Assembly: GCA_051208035.1 (NCBI GenBank)
Contig: JBPJFZ010000018.1
Span: 28,649-92,648 of the forward strand
DNA from: JACKOB01 sp024234575
GTDB lineage: Bacteria; Pseudomonadota; Gammaproteobacteria; Pseudomonadales; Oleiphilaceae
Direction of reading: 5' to 3'
Length of the DNA stretch: 64,000 nt
This document shows positions 44,328 through 53,135 of this stretch, piece after piece (the first letter of the stretch is position 1; each line of letters starts with the position of its first letter). Under the pieces are notes generated by a model. That model worked only from the letters and a program-made list of their open reading frames with translations. It made no database searches and had not been told where the DNA came from. The position numbers were made by a program, and so were the translations under genes.

Positions 44328-44560
44328 GCACGTTAAGTCTAAGATTGCCTGACTCATTACATGAGCAGGTCAAAATATTAGCCAAGAATGATGGTATTTC
44401 AATTAATCAATTTGTTTCTTCGGCTGTTGCAGAAAAGATGTCTGCATTATTGACGGAAGAATATTTAGAGAAAAAAGCTAAGTCTGGGTCAAAAGATGCA
44501 TTTCTTAAAGCAATGAGCAAAGTGCCGGATGCGATTCCTGATAAAGGCGATGAGCTATAG
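44324..44560 (+). CDS. ribbon-helix-helix antitoxin
   Basis: 78 residues. STLSLRLPDSLHEQVKILAKNDGISINQFVSSAVAEKM is a classic RHH DNA-binding unit; the acidic C-terminal tail would bind the PIN toxin. Overlaps the toxin gene by four bases. Confidence 0.87.
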   Translation: MSTLSLRLPDSLHEQVKILAKNDGISINQFVSSAVAEKMSALLTEEYLEKKAKSGSKDAFLKAMSKVPDAIPDKGDEL

Positions 44561-44622
44561 GCAAAGCAATAATCAATGATCTTTCAACGAAGCAGCAATC
44601 CTCAACAATGCGGACATTAGAG

Positions 44623-44745
44623 GTCGGATTGAATTATTTCTGATCAATAAGAAAAGCCCTGTCAGTGTTGAGATGATAGGGCTTTTAAATATTCATCTCG
44701 AACTCTAGAAAATTAAGCGTTGATGAAAACGTTCGCTTTTAACTC
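44623..44745 (+). repeat. tract repeat, copy 2
   Basis: Same structure and length as copy 1: GTCGGATTGAATTATTTCTG, hairpin AGCCCTGTCA/TGATAGGGCT followed by TTTT, ACTCTAGA-AATTAAGCGTTGATG, end TTCGCTTTTAACTC. Lies after the PIN/RHH pair. Confidence 0.88.
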
Positions 44746-44830
44746 AAAACGCCTTCCACCTGGGTATTTATGGTTGAGCAAAAGAAATTGAAAGCGTGAT
44801 CGACAGTTGATTTATGCAATTCACCACACT

Positions 44831-44857
44831 ATATTCATATTTGTTAATTATGAATAT
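44831..44857 (+). promoter_or_regulatory. operator palindrome of the parDE-like operon
   Basis: ATATTCATA (44831-44839) and TATGAATAT (44849-44857), 9-bp perfect arms, 13 bases upstream of the antitoxin ATG. Probable autoregulatory site overlapping the promoter. Confidence 0.6.
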
Positions 44858-44869
44858 TTGAGGCGATTT

Positions 44870-45118
44870 ATGGCAACCACAAGCTTAAGTTTGGGAGAGC
44901 ATTGGGAAGTTTTTATCAAGAACGAAATATCTAGCGGACGGTATGGTTCTGCAAGTGAGGTGGTTCGTGACGCTTTGCGAGCTATGGAAGAACGCAAAAG
45001 CAAGCTTGACGCGCTTAGAGCACATTTATCTGAAGGGGCGACCCAAGCACGTAACGGTGAGTTTATTGATGATTTTTCTATGGATTCCTTAATTAAGGAT
45101 CTGGATGCAGAACCCTGA
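44870..45118 (+). CDS. parD: ParD-like antitoxin
   Basis: Start ATG 44870 (GAGG six bases upstream); the frame is open to 44807 without support. 82 residues: TSLSLGEHWEVFIKNEISSGRYGSASEVVRDALRAMEERKSK is the ParD/CopG-type RHH domain, followed by an acidic tail. One-base overlap with parE. Confidence 0.9.
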   Translation: MATTSLSLGEHWEVFIKNEISSGRYGSASEVVRDALRAMEERKSKLDALRAHLSEGATQARNGEFIDDFSMDSLIKDLDAEP

Positions 45119-45432
45119 TGGTACAGACATCCGGCAAAAAGTACCGAGTTACTCCTCGCGCACGAGATGACGTCAAAAAAATCGGTCGTTACACGGAGCA
45201 AACATGGGGAAAAGCCCAACGTAATCTTTATTTGAAAGAAATCGAAGCGCGCTTTCATTGGCTCGCCGAAAACCCTCTACTATGCAAGCAAAGAACAGAT
45301 ATCAGCGAAAACTATTACAGCTTCCCACAGGGACTGCATGTCATATTTTATCTCATTGGCAGCGGTTTAATCGATATCATCGGCGTCCCTCACAAAGAGA
45401 TGGATACCTTAAATTATTTTCAGACAAGTTAA
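45118..45432 (+). CDS. parE: ParE/RelE-superfamily toxin
   Basis: 104 residues. YRVTPRARDDVKKIGRYTEQTWGKAQRNLYLKEIEARF and PLLCKQRTDISENYYSFPQGLHVIFYLIGSGLIDIIGVPHKEMD, read in parts, follow the ParE fold. ParE toxins poison DNA gyrase. Coupled to parD by a one-base overlap. Confidence 0.9.
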   Translation: MVQTSGKKYRVTPRARDDVKKIGRYTEQTWGKAQRNLYLKEIEARFHWLAENPLLCKQRTDISENYYSFPQGLHVIFYLIGSGLIDIIGVPHKEMDTLNYFQTS

Positions 45433-45466
45433 AAAGTCTGATAAGTCAAAACTCATCGCTAATAGG

Positions 45467-45635
45467 GTCGGATTGAGTTATTTTTGATCAACCAGATGAG
45501 CCCTGTCAGTGTTGAACTGATAGGTCTTTTGAATATTCAGCGCGAACGCTAAAGATTTAATTGCCGATAGACATTTCAATCGTTGTGCTTATCAGCCTGA
45601 GTTTTATCTAACCTAAAAAAGTTCGCTTTTAACGC
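45467..45635 (+). repeat. tract repeat, copy 3 (long form)
   Basis: Starts GTCGGATTGAGTTATTTTTG, hairpin region GCCCTGTCAG/CTGATAGGTC followed by TTTT, and about 45 extra bases (GCCGATAGACATTTCAAT...) before the shared end GTTCGCTTTTAAC. Nearly the same as copy 4. After it, GCTCCG-TGG-CGGAGC near 45664 is a small hairpin; otherwise the gap to 45804 looks empty. Confidence 0.87.
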
Positions 45636-45804
45636 TCAACAGCGAGTTTGAATTTTTTTAGTATGCTCCGTGGCGGAGCACATGGGTATAAATCACCTTT
45701 CTTGCGCGGCTATCGGTGGAGCACTACACTTAAAGAATAGTTTATCGGATGCTATGAGGGTAAGCCCTGCCGAAAGACATCTTCGCAAGACAGAAGAGTG
45801 ACGC

Positions 45805-46575
45805 ATGAAAGGATATATGGTTGGGCTCATCTGTGGAATGAGTTTATTGGCGACGATACCAAAAGTTTCTGCCGAAACAATCAAAATGATGTATGGGAAC
45901 TTGCCTCCGTATATGTATCTGGACGAGCAGACCAGGAAGGCACAAGGGGCATCTGTTGCCTTTTTCGAGGCTGTCGCCACTCAGATGGGGCATACCGTTG
46001 AATGGGTTGGCCCTCTACCCCAGGCTCGTTTCCTTCACTATATAACGACTACCGATAATGACATGGTAGGAGCGATTTCTATTGTAAAATATGCGCAAAC
46101 GGAAGACTTTATGGAGTTTCCCGATTTGCCCTATTTTTTGACGCAGTCTACAGTCGCTGTCCGACATGAGGACCCACTCAAAGAAATTCGTACAATCGAT
46201 GATCTTCGTGGCTATCGCATAGGAGGGATGGCCGGGGATAAGCTCCCTATACCCTTCGATCAATTACAGATTGAGCCGATATTCGAAGATTTGTGGATTC
46301 AGCTAAATTTAAAAAAACTCGTCGCTCATCGGATAGATGCTGTATTTAGCCGAGAGGCGCCTATGCTAACCTTTGAAGCTGCGCGGCTCCAATTGGGCAC
46401 GAAGATTAGAATTATTTCACTTCCTGCCTCCCCGACAAGGTTTTATGTGGCCTTCAGGAAGGCTGCACCACAGAGCAAACAACTCGTCGAACAGTATAAT
46501 GCTGCGGTAAAAACCCATCAGATCATTTTTGACGAGTTTCTAGACAAGGAGCTTGCAGCGACCACATCGCACTAG
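45805..46575 (+). CDS. periplasmic solute-binding protein, family 3-like
   Basis: 256 residues. Signal peptide ending KVSAE, then MMYGNLPPYMYLDEQTRKAQG, VAFFEAVATQMGHTVEWVG, SRE-type loop VFSREAPMLTFEAARLQLG, and an SBP_bac_3-type two-lobe layout. No transporter genes adjoin. Like the protein at 10768-11511 it may be an orphan sensor-type binding protein. It stands as a single-gene unit closed by repeat copy 4. Confidence 0.72.
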   Translation: MKGYMVGLICGMSLLATIPKVSAETIKMMYGNLPPYMYLDEQTRKAQGASVAFFEAVATQMGHTVEWVGPLPQARFLHYITTTDNDMVGAISIVKYAQTEDFMEFPDLPYFLTQSTVAVRHEDPLKEIRTIDDLRGYRIGGMAGDKLPIPFDQLQIEPIFEDLWIQLNLKKLVAHRIDAVFSREAPMLTFEAARLQLGTKIRIISLPASPTRFYVAFRKAAPQSKQLVEQYNAAVKTHQIIFDEFLDKELAATTSH

Positions 46576-46582
46576 TTTGAAA

Positions 46583-46751
46583 GGGGCTGGATTGAATATT
46601 TCTGATCAACCAGATGAGCCCTGTCAGTGTTGAACTGATAGGTCTTTTGAATATTCAGCGCGAACGCTAAAGATTTAATTGCCGATAGACATTTCAATCT
46701 TTGTGCTCATCAGCCTGAGTTTTAAATAACCTAAAACAAATTCGCTTTTTA
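46583..46751 (+). repeat. tract repeat, copy 4 (long form)
   Basis: GGCTGGATTGAATATTTCTG, the same GCCCTGTCAG/CTGATAGGTC hairpin, the 45-base extra block and the end TTCGCTTTTT. Close match to copy 3. Follows the solute-binding protein gene. Confidence 0.87.
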
Positions 46752-46811
46752 CCAGCATCTAAAATAGTTAACAGCTTTATTACTCACCTACCCCTCAATA
46801 AATACTAAACG

Positions 46812-47402
46812 CTAGCTACCTGCATCGGCATCAACTGTCACTTGCCCGGTTTTCGAATCATAAAAAATAGACAGGTTAACATAGCCGTTATATCGGTAGG
46901 TGCAGCTATTGGCACCATTGTAAATCGCGCGGTACCCTGTCGTGGTGCCGGTAGATATCGTTGGGGCATTGTTAACCAGTATGGTCTGCCAGACAGAAAT
47001 GCAATCATTAGAGTTGTTTAGCTGGGGGTCTGCTTCAAAAGGTGCATAGTTCTGCGCTGGCCAACCGGCAGAGTTCATATCCAGCCGCCCTGCTGTGCCT
47101 CCTTCAAACACCATTAGATTATCAATCGGGCCGGAGATACCTTGCGCCGCCCATTTCATATGCGCCAGATTGATTCCAGATTTAAAGGCTGCGCCTGTAC
47201 CTGATACCGATGCTTCATGAGATGACACTTCCAAATCCGCATAGCGGGGTAAAGCAAAGGCGGCCAGCACACCCAAAATGACAATCACTACGATCAGCTC
47301 GATAAGGGTAAAACCAGTTTGGTGCGTCAGGGGTGATGTAACAGATGGATCCTGTGGTGCCATTACTCGATAAGCTCGCTGTTGAATTGTTACTTTCTCC
47401 AT
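46812..47402 (-). CDS. type IV pilin-like prepilin (minor pilin or pseudopilin)
   Basis: The start at ATG 47402 gives 196 residues; the frame extends to 47498 but would abut the divergent gabD start and is less likely. The prepilin signature HQTG-FTLIELIVVIVILGVLAAFALPRY has Gly at -1, Phe +1 and Glu +5. The C-terminal domain has two cysteines (NDCIS and NSCTYRY) that could form a disulfide loop. Exported by type IV pilus or type II secretion machinery encoded elsewhere. Confidence 0.85.
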   Translation of the reverse strand: MEKVTIQQRAYRVMAPQDPSVTSPLTHQTGFTLIELIVVIVILGVLAAFALPRYADLEVSSHEASVSGTGAAFKSGINLAHMKWAAQGISGPIDNLMVFEGGTAGRLDMNSAGWPAQNYAPFEADPQLNNSNDCISVWQTILVNNAPTISTGTTTGYRAIYNGANSCTYRYNGYVNLSIFYDSKTGQVTVDADAGS

Positions 47403-47500
47403 TATAGTCTCAATAATCACATTCGTATAAACGCCTTCGAAAGAGGCCCGATAAGTCGGCGTGTAGTGCCTCCACAACCAATCCACAAGGTGGATCATTT

Positions 47501-48967
47501 ATGAGTCATACCCATCCCACCCCTTATGATCAGTTACCCCAGAATAGTGCCTTTATCAATGGCCAATGGGTTGAGTCATGTAAGAAAAGAGTTTTCTCGG
47601 TCTGCAACCCTGCCACAGCGCAATCTTTTATGTCTGTTGCTGATTGCGATACAGAAGACGCGCTGCTGGCAATCGAATCTGCCAATGGTGCTCTGCAAGA
47701 ATGGCGCGCTAAAACCGGAAAAGAGCGAAGTATTCTGCTGCGCCAATGGTTTAATCTGATCATGGAAAACCAACAGTCACTGGCACAATTGCTAACGCTG
47801 GAACAAGGCAAACCACTAGCCGAAGCACTGGGCGAAGTTGCCTATGGTGCATCCTTTATCGAGTGGTTCGCAGAAGAGGCAAAACGGGTCGATGGAGAGT
47901 TGCTGACCAGCCCCAAATCGGGACAAAAGATAATGGTAAGCCGTCAGCCGGTTGGTGTCTGTCTGGCAGTCACACCCTGGAACTTTCCGGTTGCGATGAT
48001 TACCCGTAAAGTGGCCCCCGCACTTGCCGCTGGCTGCACAGTGATCGTCAAACCGGCAGAAGAAACACCTCTATCGGCACTGGCACTGGCGCAACTTTCC
48101 AAGCAGGCCGGCATTCCTGGTGGTGTACTTAATATCGTCACAACTACACGCCCCAACGCTATTGTCGCGGTGATGCAAAAGCATCCAGCAGTACGCAAGA
48201 TTTCGTTTACCGGGTCCACCGAAACAGGCAAACACCTCATGCGGCAAGCCTCTGAAAACCTGCAGCGAATTTCTCTTGAGCTGGGCGGAAACGCGCCATT
48301 TATCGTACTTGCCGACGCCGACCTTGACGCGGCGGTGGCAGGTGCCATGGCTTCGAAGTTTCGCAACTCGGGTCAAACCTGCGTCTGCACCAACCGGTTT
48401 TTGGTGCATAAAGCGGTATATCAGGAGTTTTCGACCAAACTGGTGGCAGCAGTGAAGAAGCTAAAAATGGGAGACGGGCTTGCCGCAGAAACCACGCAAG
48501 GCCCATTGATTAACGAAGCGGCGGTAAACAAAGTCGAAGAACATATCGTCGATGCGATTACCCAGGGTGCAAAGCTGTTATGTGGAGGCCAGCGACGTGA
48601 CGAAGCCAGCACTTTTTTTCAGCCGACCGTACTCGGTCAGGTTAGTCGAAACATGTTGATCAATCAGGAAGAAACCTTTGGCCCGGTCGCAGCACTTATC
48701 CCATTTAATAGTGAAGATGAAGCAATCGACATCGCCAATGACACCCCTTATGGATTAGCGGCCTATGTTTATACCAAAGATCTTGCTGCCGCCATGCGCA
48801 TGTCAGACCAACTGGAGTCAGGAATGGTTGCCATCAACGAAGGCATTCTTAGTAACGAAGTATCGCCTTTTGGGGGGATAAAGCAGTCAGGCCTAGGAAG
48901 AGAAGGCTCGAAATACGGCATCGAAGAGTATCTGGATTTAAAGTACACATTAATTTCAGGGTTATAG
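47501..48967 (+). CDS. gabD: NAD(P)-dependent succinate-semialdehyde dehydrogenase
   Basis: 488 residues, aldehyde dehydrogenase fold: VTPWNFPVAMITRKVAPALAAGCTVIVKPAEETPLSA, catalytic Glu in LELGGNAPFIV, catalytic Cys in NSGQTCVCTNRFLV, and EETFGPVAALIPF. Best match is GabD, which oxidises succinate semialdehyde to succinate. It sits before a 4-hydroxybutyrate CoA-transferase-like gene, consistent with GABA or 4-hydroxybutyrate metabolism. RBS AAGGTGG. Confidence 0.88.
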   Translation: MSHTHPTPYDQLPQNSAFINGQWVESCKKRVFSVCNPATAQSFMSVADCDTEDALLAIESANGALQEWRAKTGKERSILLRQWFNLIMENQQSLAQLLTLEQGKPLAEALGEVAYGASFIEWFAEEAKRVDGELLTSPKSGQKIMVSRQPVGVCLAVTPWNFPVAMITRKVAPALAAGCTVIVKPAEETPLSALALAQLSKQAGIPGGVLNIVTTTRPNAIVAVMQKHPAVRKISFTGSTETGKHLMRQASENLQRISLELGGNAPFIVLADADLDAAVAGAMASKFRNSGQTCVCTNRFLVHKAVYQEFSTKLVAAVKKLKMGDGLAAETTQGPLINEAAVNKVEEHIVDAITQGAKLLCGGQRRDEASTFFQPTVLGQVSRNMLINQEETFGPVAALIPFNSEDEAIDIANDTPYGLAAYVYTKDLAAAMRMSDQLESGMVAINEGILSNEVSPFGGIKQSGLGREGSKYGIEEYLDLKYTLISGL

Positions 48968-49046
48968 TCTCGACGCCAACAATACTGCAAAGTTTGAACT
49001 AGACTGATGAAGTGCCAGCATCCTATTACTAAAGGTACTTCGAGAA

Positions 49047-49964
49047 ATGAACCAAGAAAGCAGAACAAGAAATAAGCTAAATATTTGCACTCGCCACATT
49101 CAGCAGCGGGTTGCCATTAATGCCTTTGACGCCGTGCGAGATATAAAGAGCGGTGACGCTGTTTGGTGCCATTCCATGGCGGCAACACCCTACATATTGC
49201 TGCAAGGGCTGGTCGAACATGTCGTTGAAAACGACATTAAAGATGTAACGGTGTTGCAGCTACATACCGAGCGCTCAGAGATGCTGGTGGATAAAAGCGT
49301 CGAAGGCCGTATTCGTAATCGCTGCTATTTCGCCAGTAATGCCACAAGAGAGGCCATTAATAGTGGCAGAGCCGATTACGTGCCCATTTTTCTCTCCGAA
49401 ATACCCAAGATGTTCCGTCGTGGAGAACAGCCAGTCGATGTGGCAGTGATTCAGGTATCGCCACCGGACGCGCATGGCGTCTGCAGCCTTGGTGTTTCTG
49501 TGGAGGCAACGCTGGCGGCCATTAGTGTGGCCAAATTTATTATTGCACAAGTCAATCCCAACATGCCCAGAACCCATGGCGACGGCTTTATCGCCATTCG
49601 GGACATTGATGTCATCTTCGAATGTGAGTCAGAGATTCCTGATCACCCACCCGCCGAATTGGACGATATTACGCTAAAGATTGGCGAAAACATCGCATCG
49701 GTCATTCGAGATGGCGATTGTCTGCAAATGGGTATTGGGGCGATACCCGATGCGGCGCTGAACTATCTCAATAATCACAAAGACCTCGGCATCCATACAG
49801 AAATGTTCTCTGACGGCGTATTACCGCTGATTGAAAACGGCGTTATTAACTGCGCGAAGAAAAAACAACATGCCCACCAGATCGTTTCTGGCTTTGTGAT
49901 CGGTACACGAAAACTGTATGACTTCGTACATGACAACCCCATGGTTGGGTCACCAACAATATAG
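49047..49964 (+). pseudogene. 4-hydroxybutyrate/acetyl-CoA hydrolase-transferase, 3'-truncated
   Basis: 305 residues match the first two thirds of the acetyl-CoA hydrolase/transferase family (about 430 residues): AATPYILLQGLVEH, ISPPDAHGVCSLGVS-like IQVSPPDAHGVCSLGVS, NPNMPRTHGDGFI, IASVIRDGDCLQMGIGAIPDAAL and IVSGFVIGTRKLYDFVHDNPMV. The frame then leaves the family with GSPTI and stops. The missing part contains the catalytic glutamate region. The break is 43 bases from the end of the integrase gene, pointing to insertion of a mobile island. Probably inactive. Confidence 0.82.
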
Positions 49965-50006
49965 GGAGGTTTTTGCCACACTTTGACCTCTAACTTCATG
50001 TTTTTA

Positions 50007-51437
50007 TTATATATCTTTCAGTCGTTTTTCTCGCCCGGAAGCATGTCTTTCGCGCAAATCTGAATCAATATAGCGATCTGTGGTTGCCATACTGGCGTGC
50101 CCAGCATCGTCCCTGACGTGCTCACGAGGCCGGAATTTCACGTCTTCAGAAATACCGGTATGGCGAAGCCAATGGACAGTTGCTGAACGTAGATCTGCTG
50201 CGTCTTCTTCCAGGCCATCCGCTTTCATTTTCTCATAGGCGGCATCGAAACAATCTTGCACTAGCCGGCGAATTTGCCGTGTACTGGTGACCGGGCCTTT
50301 ACCTTTCAGCTTCGCAACCAATGGAGTTTGTTCATTAACCGTTGGATAGGTAGAAAGTCCAAGGTATTTTCGGTAGCGTTTAAGTGCGCTCAACATGGCA
50401 TCGCATACCGTGATCGTCCGGGATTTATTCCCTTTACCCGTTACGTGAAGCCACCAGTTGCCATCATGATCTTTTCTGAAATCACCCATTACCGGTCTTG
50501 AGCGTTCATCTGCAACCAGCTCGGATATCCTCAGATACATAGCAAACAGACAGTTCATAACAAACAGTGTACGCTCATGCTGATCGGGATCGTCGTCTGC
50601 CAAAGCTTCTGCAATTTCTAGTACGTAGTCCCACTGTAGATTGCTGATTCGACGAACCACTGGTTTGGTTTGATCCTTTCCAATGAATTTGGATTTTTGC
50701 TTAATGAGTGCGACCGGGTTGGCCTCTACCAGGCCTTCTTGCATTAAGTATTCATAAAAGGATGAAACTGCCGTGAACGTGGCTTTTATCGATGATTGTG
50801 AGGGACAGAAATCGTGTGTATCCGGTAGTTTTCCTGTCTTAACGTCGGATTTTGAAATGGCAACCACAAAGGGTCGCCAGTCGGGATTATTAATACGCAA
50901 GCCGTCTTTAAACTTGAAACGAGAAACGTTTTTAGTACCAATCCACGCTTTAGGTGGGTTAAAGCAAAATCGGATGAACTCTTCGATATGTTCTCGTTTC
51001 AACATCAGAACAGAGCTTTCATTGATCCGCCAGCTCCACTGTAATAAGCGTTCTATCTCGCGCCGGTAGCTGTTGTAGGTCGCGGAACTACCGTTGTAGC
51101 TGTAGAGAAATTTCAGCGCATACTCAAGATCCAGATCGGCACCAGGTATCTGAGCGTCCAAGTAACAGGATGATGAGAATCCGCTCTGTTTGAACGGATT
51201 CCCGATGAACTCTAGGTTGTCGATGATAGGAATGGGTGGCTTACGCTTAGGGTTCATGATCCAGGCTTTCAGCATGTGGAATGTCTGGATTATAGCGAGA
51301 TTTGGCCCTTTATTAAACATCCGATATTTACAAATATCGGACTTAATGAGTGAGTCCGAGGTTCTTTGCAACACTACTATGCCTGAGTAGTTCTTTGATA
51401 ATCGATGCGGAGCGACCAGTTGGCCGAGATCAGCCAA
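50007..51437 (-). CDS. tyrosine recombinase / phage-type integrase
   Basis: 476 residues, longer than XerC/D. A SAM-like N-terminal core-binding domain (SSATYNSYRREIERLLQWSW) precedes the catalytic domain with Arg in AMYLRISELVADE, HWLRHTG (His-x-x-Arg), GHAS and the nucleophile Tyr in TDRYID. It likely mobilised the island that starts here; its 3' end abuts the truncated CoA-transferase gene. No excisionase recognised. Confidence 0.88.
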   Translation of the reverse strand: MADLGQLVAPHRLSKNYSGIVVLQRTSDSLIKSDICKYRMFNKGPNLAIIQTFHMLKAWIMNPKRKPPIPIIDNLEFIGNPFKQSGFSSSCYLDAQIPGADLDLEYALKFLYSYNGSSATYNSYRREIERLLQWSWRINESSVLMLKREHIEEFIRFCFNPPKAWIGTKNVSRFKFKDGLRINNPDWRPFVVAISKSDVKTGKLPDTHDFCPSQSSIKATFTAVSSFYEYLMQEGLVEANPVALIKQKSKFIGKDQTKPVVRRISNLQWDYVLEIAEALADDDPDQHERTLFVMNCLFAMYLRISELVADERSRPVMGDFRKDHDGNWWLHVTGKGNKSRTITVCDAMLSALKRYRKYLGLSTYPTVNEQTPLVAKLKGKGPVTSTRQIRRLVQDCFDAAYEKMKADGLEEDAADLRSATVHWLRHTGISEDVKFRPREHVRDDAGHASMATTDRYIDSDLRERHASGREKRLKDI

Positions 51438-51502
51438 TTCAAGCCGAAACCCAACTGGGTGGCGGCGCTATCCTTCTCCCTGCAGTGTCTCCACCGGACT
51501 AT

Positions 51503-52332
51503 TCAAAACGTGAACGCCCAGCCTACGGCTGGCCCTGACTCCATGAAAGTAATTGTGGAATCTCTACCATCTATCTTTGCAGCATTGCTAACTTTGAGAT
51601 AACGATAACCCAGCCAAACGTTATTTAACATATCAATACGAAAGATGGCAAAAGCCTGGCCGTTGAAATCCCGATCATTGTCGCCCGCAATACCCATATC
51701 TACACTACCTGAAACACCCCATCGGTCATTAAACCAGTGGTCTGCTACAAACCCGAATATCCAATCATATAAATGCTCATTTGCAAGCTCTGATTTTGTT
51801 TCAATACCAAACCCCTCTGGCTCAATCGGGGCGATATCCGCTATCACCCGGGTGTAAAAATGGCGCACACCGGTGGTCAAGCGTATGGATGGATGTACCC
51901 GATAGCGAAGGGTCACATCATTTGTGGAGAGGTGCGTGGTAGTTTTGAGGCGATGAGGTGCCAATATGGGGATGCCAAAGATGGGGGTACGAAAGCCTTC
52001 TGTATAACTCACGCGCGGAGATAATTAAAATTGACCCCCATGCCCGAGTCCCCTTTCACAACGGAGAAAGATCCCATCAGGCCTAGATTGAGTTTTTCAA
52101 GAATATCATCGAAGCTTACTTTGACGTTGATGTTATCCTTGCCATCAATATCAAATTCACCATCGATAGCGGGCATCCATACCACCGGAAAAGCAATGGC
52201 ATAATGCCATTGCTTATCGTTCTCCGGCAGTAGGTTTGTGGGTGCGGCCAGGCATCCATTGCTGCAGATTAACGCGCTGCACCCAACCGAAATGACGAAC
52301 CTTAGAATGCCCAAGTGAGCCCCAATAACCAA
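51503..52332 (-). pseudogene. outer-membrane beta-barrel protein gene split by a frameshift
   Basis: Two frames together form one protein. The first (52332 to 52009) gives a signal sequence and WHYAIAFPVVWMPAIDGEFDIDGKDNINVKVSFDDILEKLNLGLMGSF-type N-terminal strands, ending GVNFNYLRA. The second (52012 to 51503) continues with SYTEGFRTPIF and barrel strands up to GPAVGWAFTF. The join is GTGA, where the first stop and a GTG overlap. The likely start is TTG 52314 behind GGGG. A single-base error or mutation would explain it; two coupled genes are less likely. Overlaps the end of the next gene upstream. Confidence 0.65.
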
Positions 52333-53069
52333 CCATCGTTTTTTGTGTCATAGACAAAGCCGTTGTCGTCGTAATCGACATCATACTGTCTATAACCCAC
52401 CGTGGTCGAAATAGACGGGTTCCATCGATAACCGAGATTTATCGCTGCGTCATAGAAAGAATCTGAGCCTATTCCCATACCACCCAGACCGAGCCAACCC
52501 TGGGCAAAAAAGCCGGTATCGTTAAACGCGTGGCGTACTTTGAAACCCATCATCGGATCCAACCAATCCTCCGAATTTTTTATTCTCTTACCTGCCAGAA
52601 ACCCTAAGCCTCCACCAAATTTCAGTGTCGAATCTACTTGCCAATAGCGGATGCCCGCCATGGCATCGACCACCGTTCGCGTATCACCCACGAGTTGATA
52701 CACATACAAGGTCGATAGCAAGGTATTTTTAGATATGGCCTCCACTTCAAGCCCAATAGCGGGTACAAGTTGCTCTGTACTGCGGGTGTCACTATAGAGG
52801 TAATCCAGCAGCACGCCATGTCGTCCTTTCGTAGCTTCAAGAATCAGCGTATAACTGGCTTCATTATCTTCAAAGGCTTCTTTAGATGAAAGCTTAAAGG
52901 GAACGGCAGGAAGACCATCGATCGAGGTAACTTCCCCTTTGGCTCCTGCGAACCATGCGTAAGGACTGAGTTTGTATTGCCAACCATGGTCGGAGCCAGC
53001 GAGCTCCGCAGCTCCGGTCTCCCAGGCAATCGCCATAAGCAACAAACCTCGACATAATGAAGGCTTCAT
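52302..53069 (-). CDS. outer-membrane beta-barrel protein
   Basis: Start ATG 53069 behind AGGGGG. 255 residues: signal peptide, then WQYKLSPYAWFAGAKGEVTSIDG, YTLILEATKGRHGVLLDYLYSD and a terminal WLLGLTWAF aromatic end. Same broad family as the frameshifted gene after it (DxxxKG...LLDYLY pattern). Function unknown; probably a small porin-like barrel. Confidence 0.75.
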   Translation of the reverse strand: MKPSLCRGLLLMAIAWETGAAELAGSDHGWQYKLSPYAWFAGAKGEVTSIDGLPAVPFKLSSKEAFEDNEASYTLILEATKGRHGVLLDYLYSDTRSTEQLVPAIGLEVEAISKNTLLSTLYVYQLVGDTRTVVDAMAGIRYWQVDSTLKFGGGLGFLAGKRIKNSEDWLDPMMGFKVRHAFNDTGFFAQGWLGLGGMGIGSDSFYDAAINLGYRWNPSISTTVGYRQYDVDYDDNGFVYDTKNDGWLLGLTWAF

Positions 53070-53135
53070 CCTGTTCCCCCTATTTTTCAAACACTACTTA
53101 CTAATTCATTTCCTTCGATTGGATTCATACTGAAT

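Noticed and set aside
43411..46751. Repeats after each gene unit as integron attC sites
   Set aside because: No consistent RYYYAAC/GTTRRRY ends are present in the four copies, and no IntI-type integrase is in the window; the recombinase at 50007 is too long and lacks the IntI context.
46812..47498. 228-residue form of the prepilin
   Set aside because: It would start two bases from the divergent gabD start and places 62 residues before the cleavage site; ATG 47402 gives a more plausible leader.
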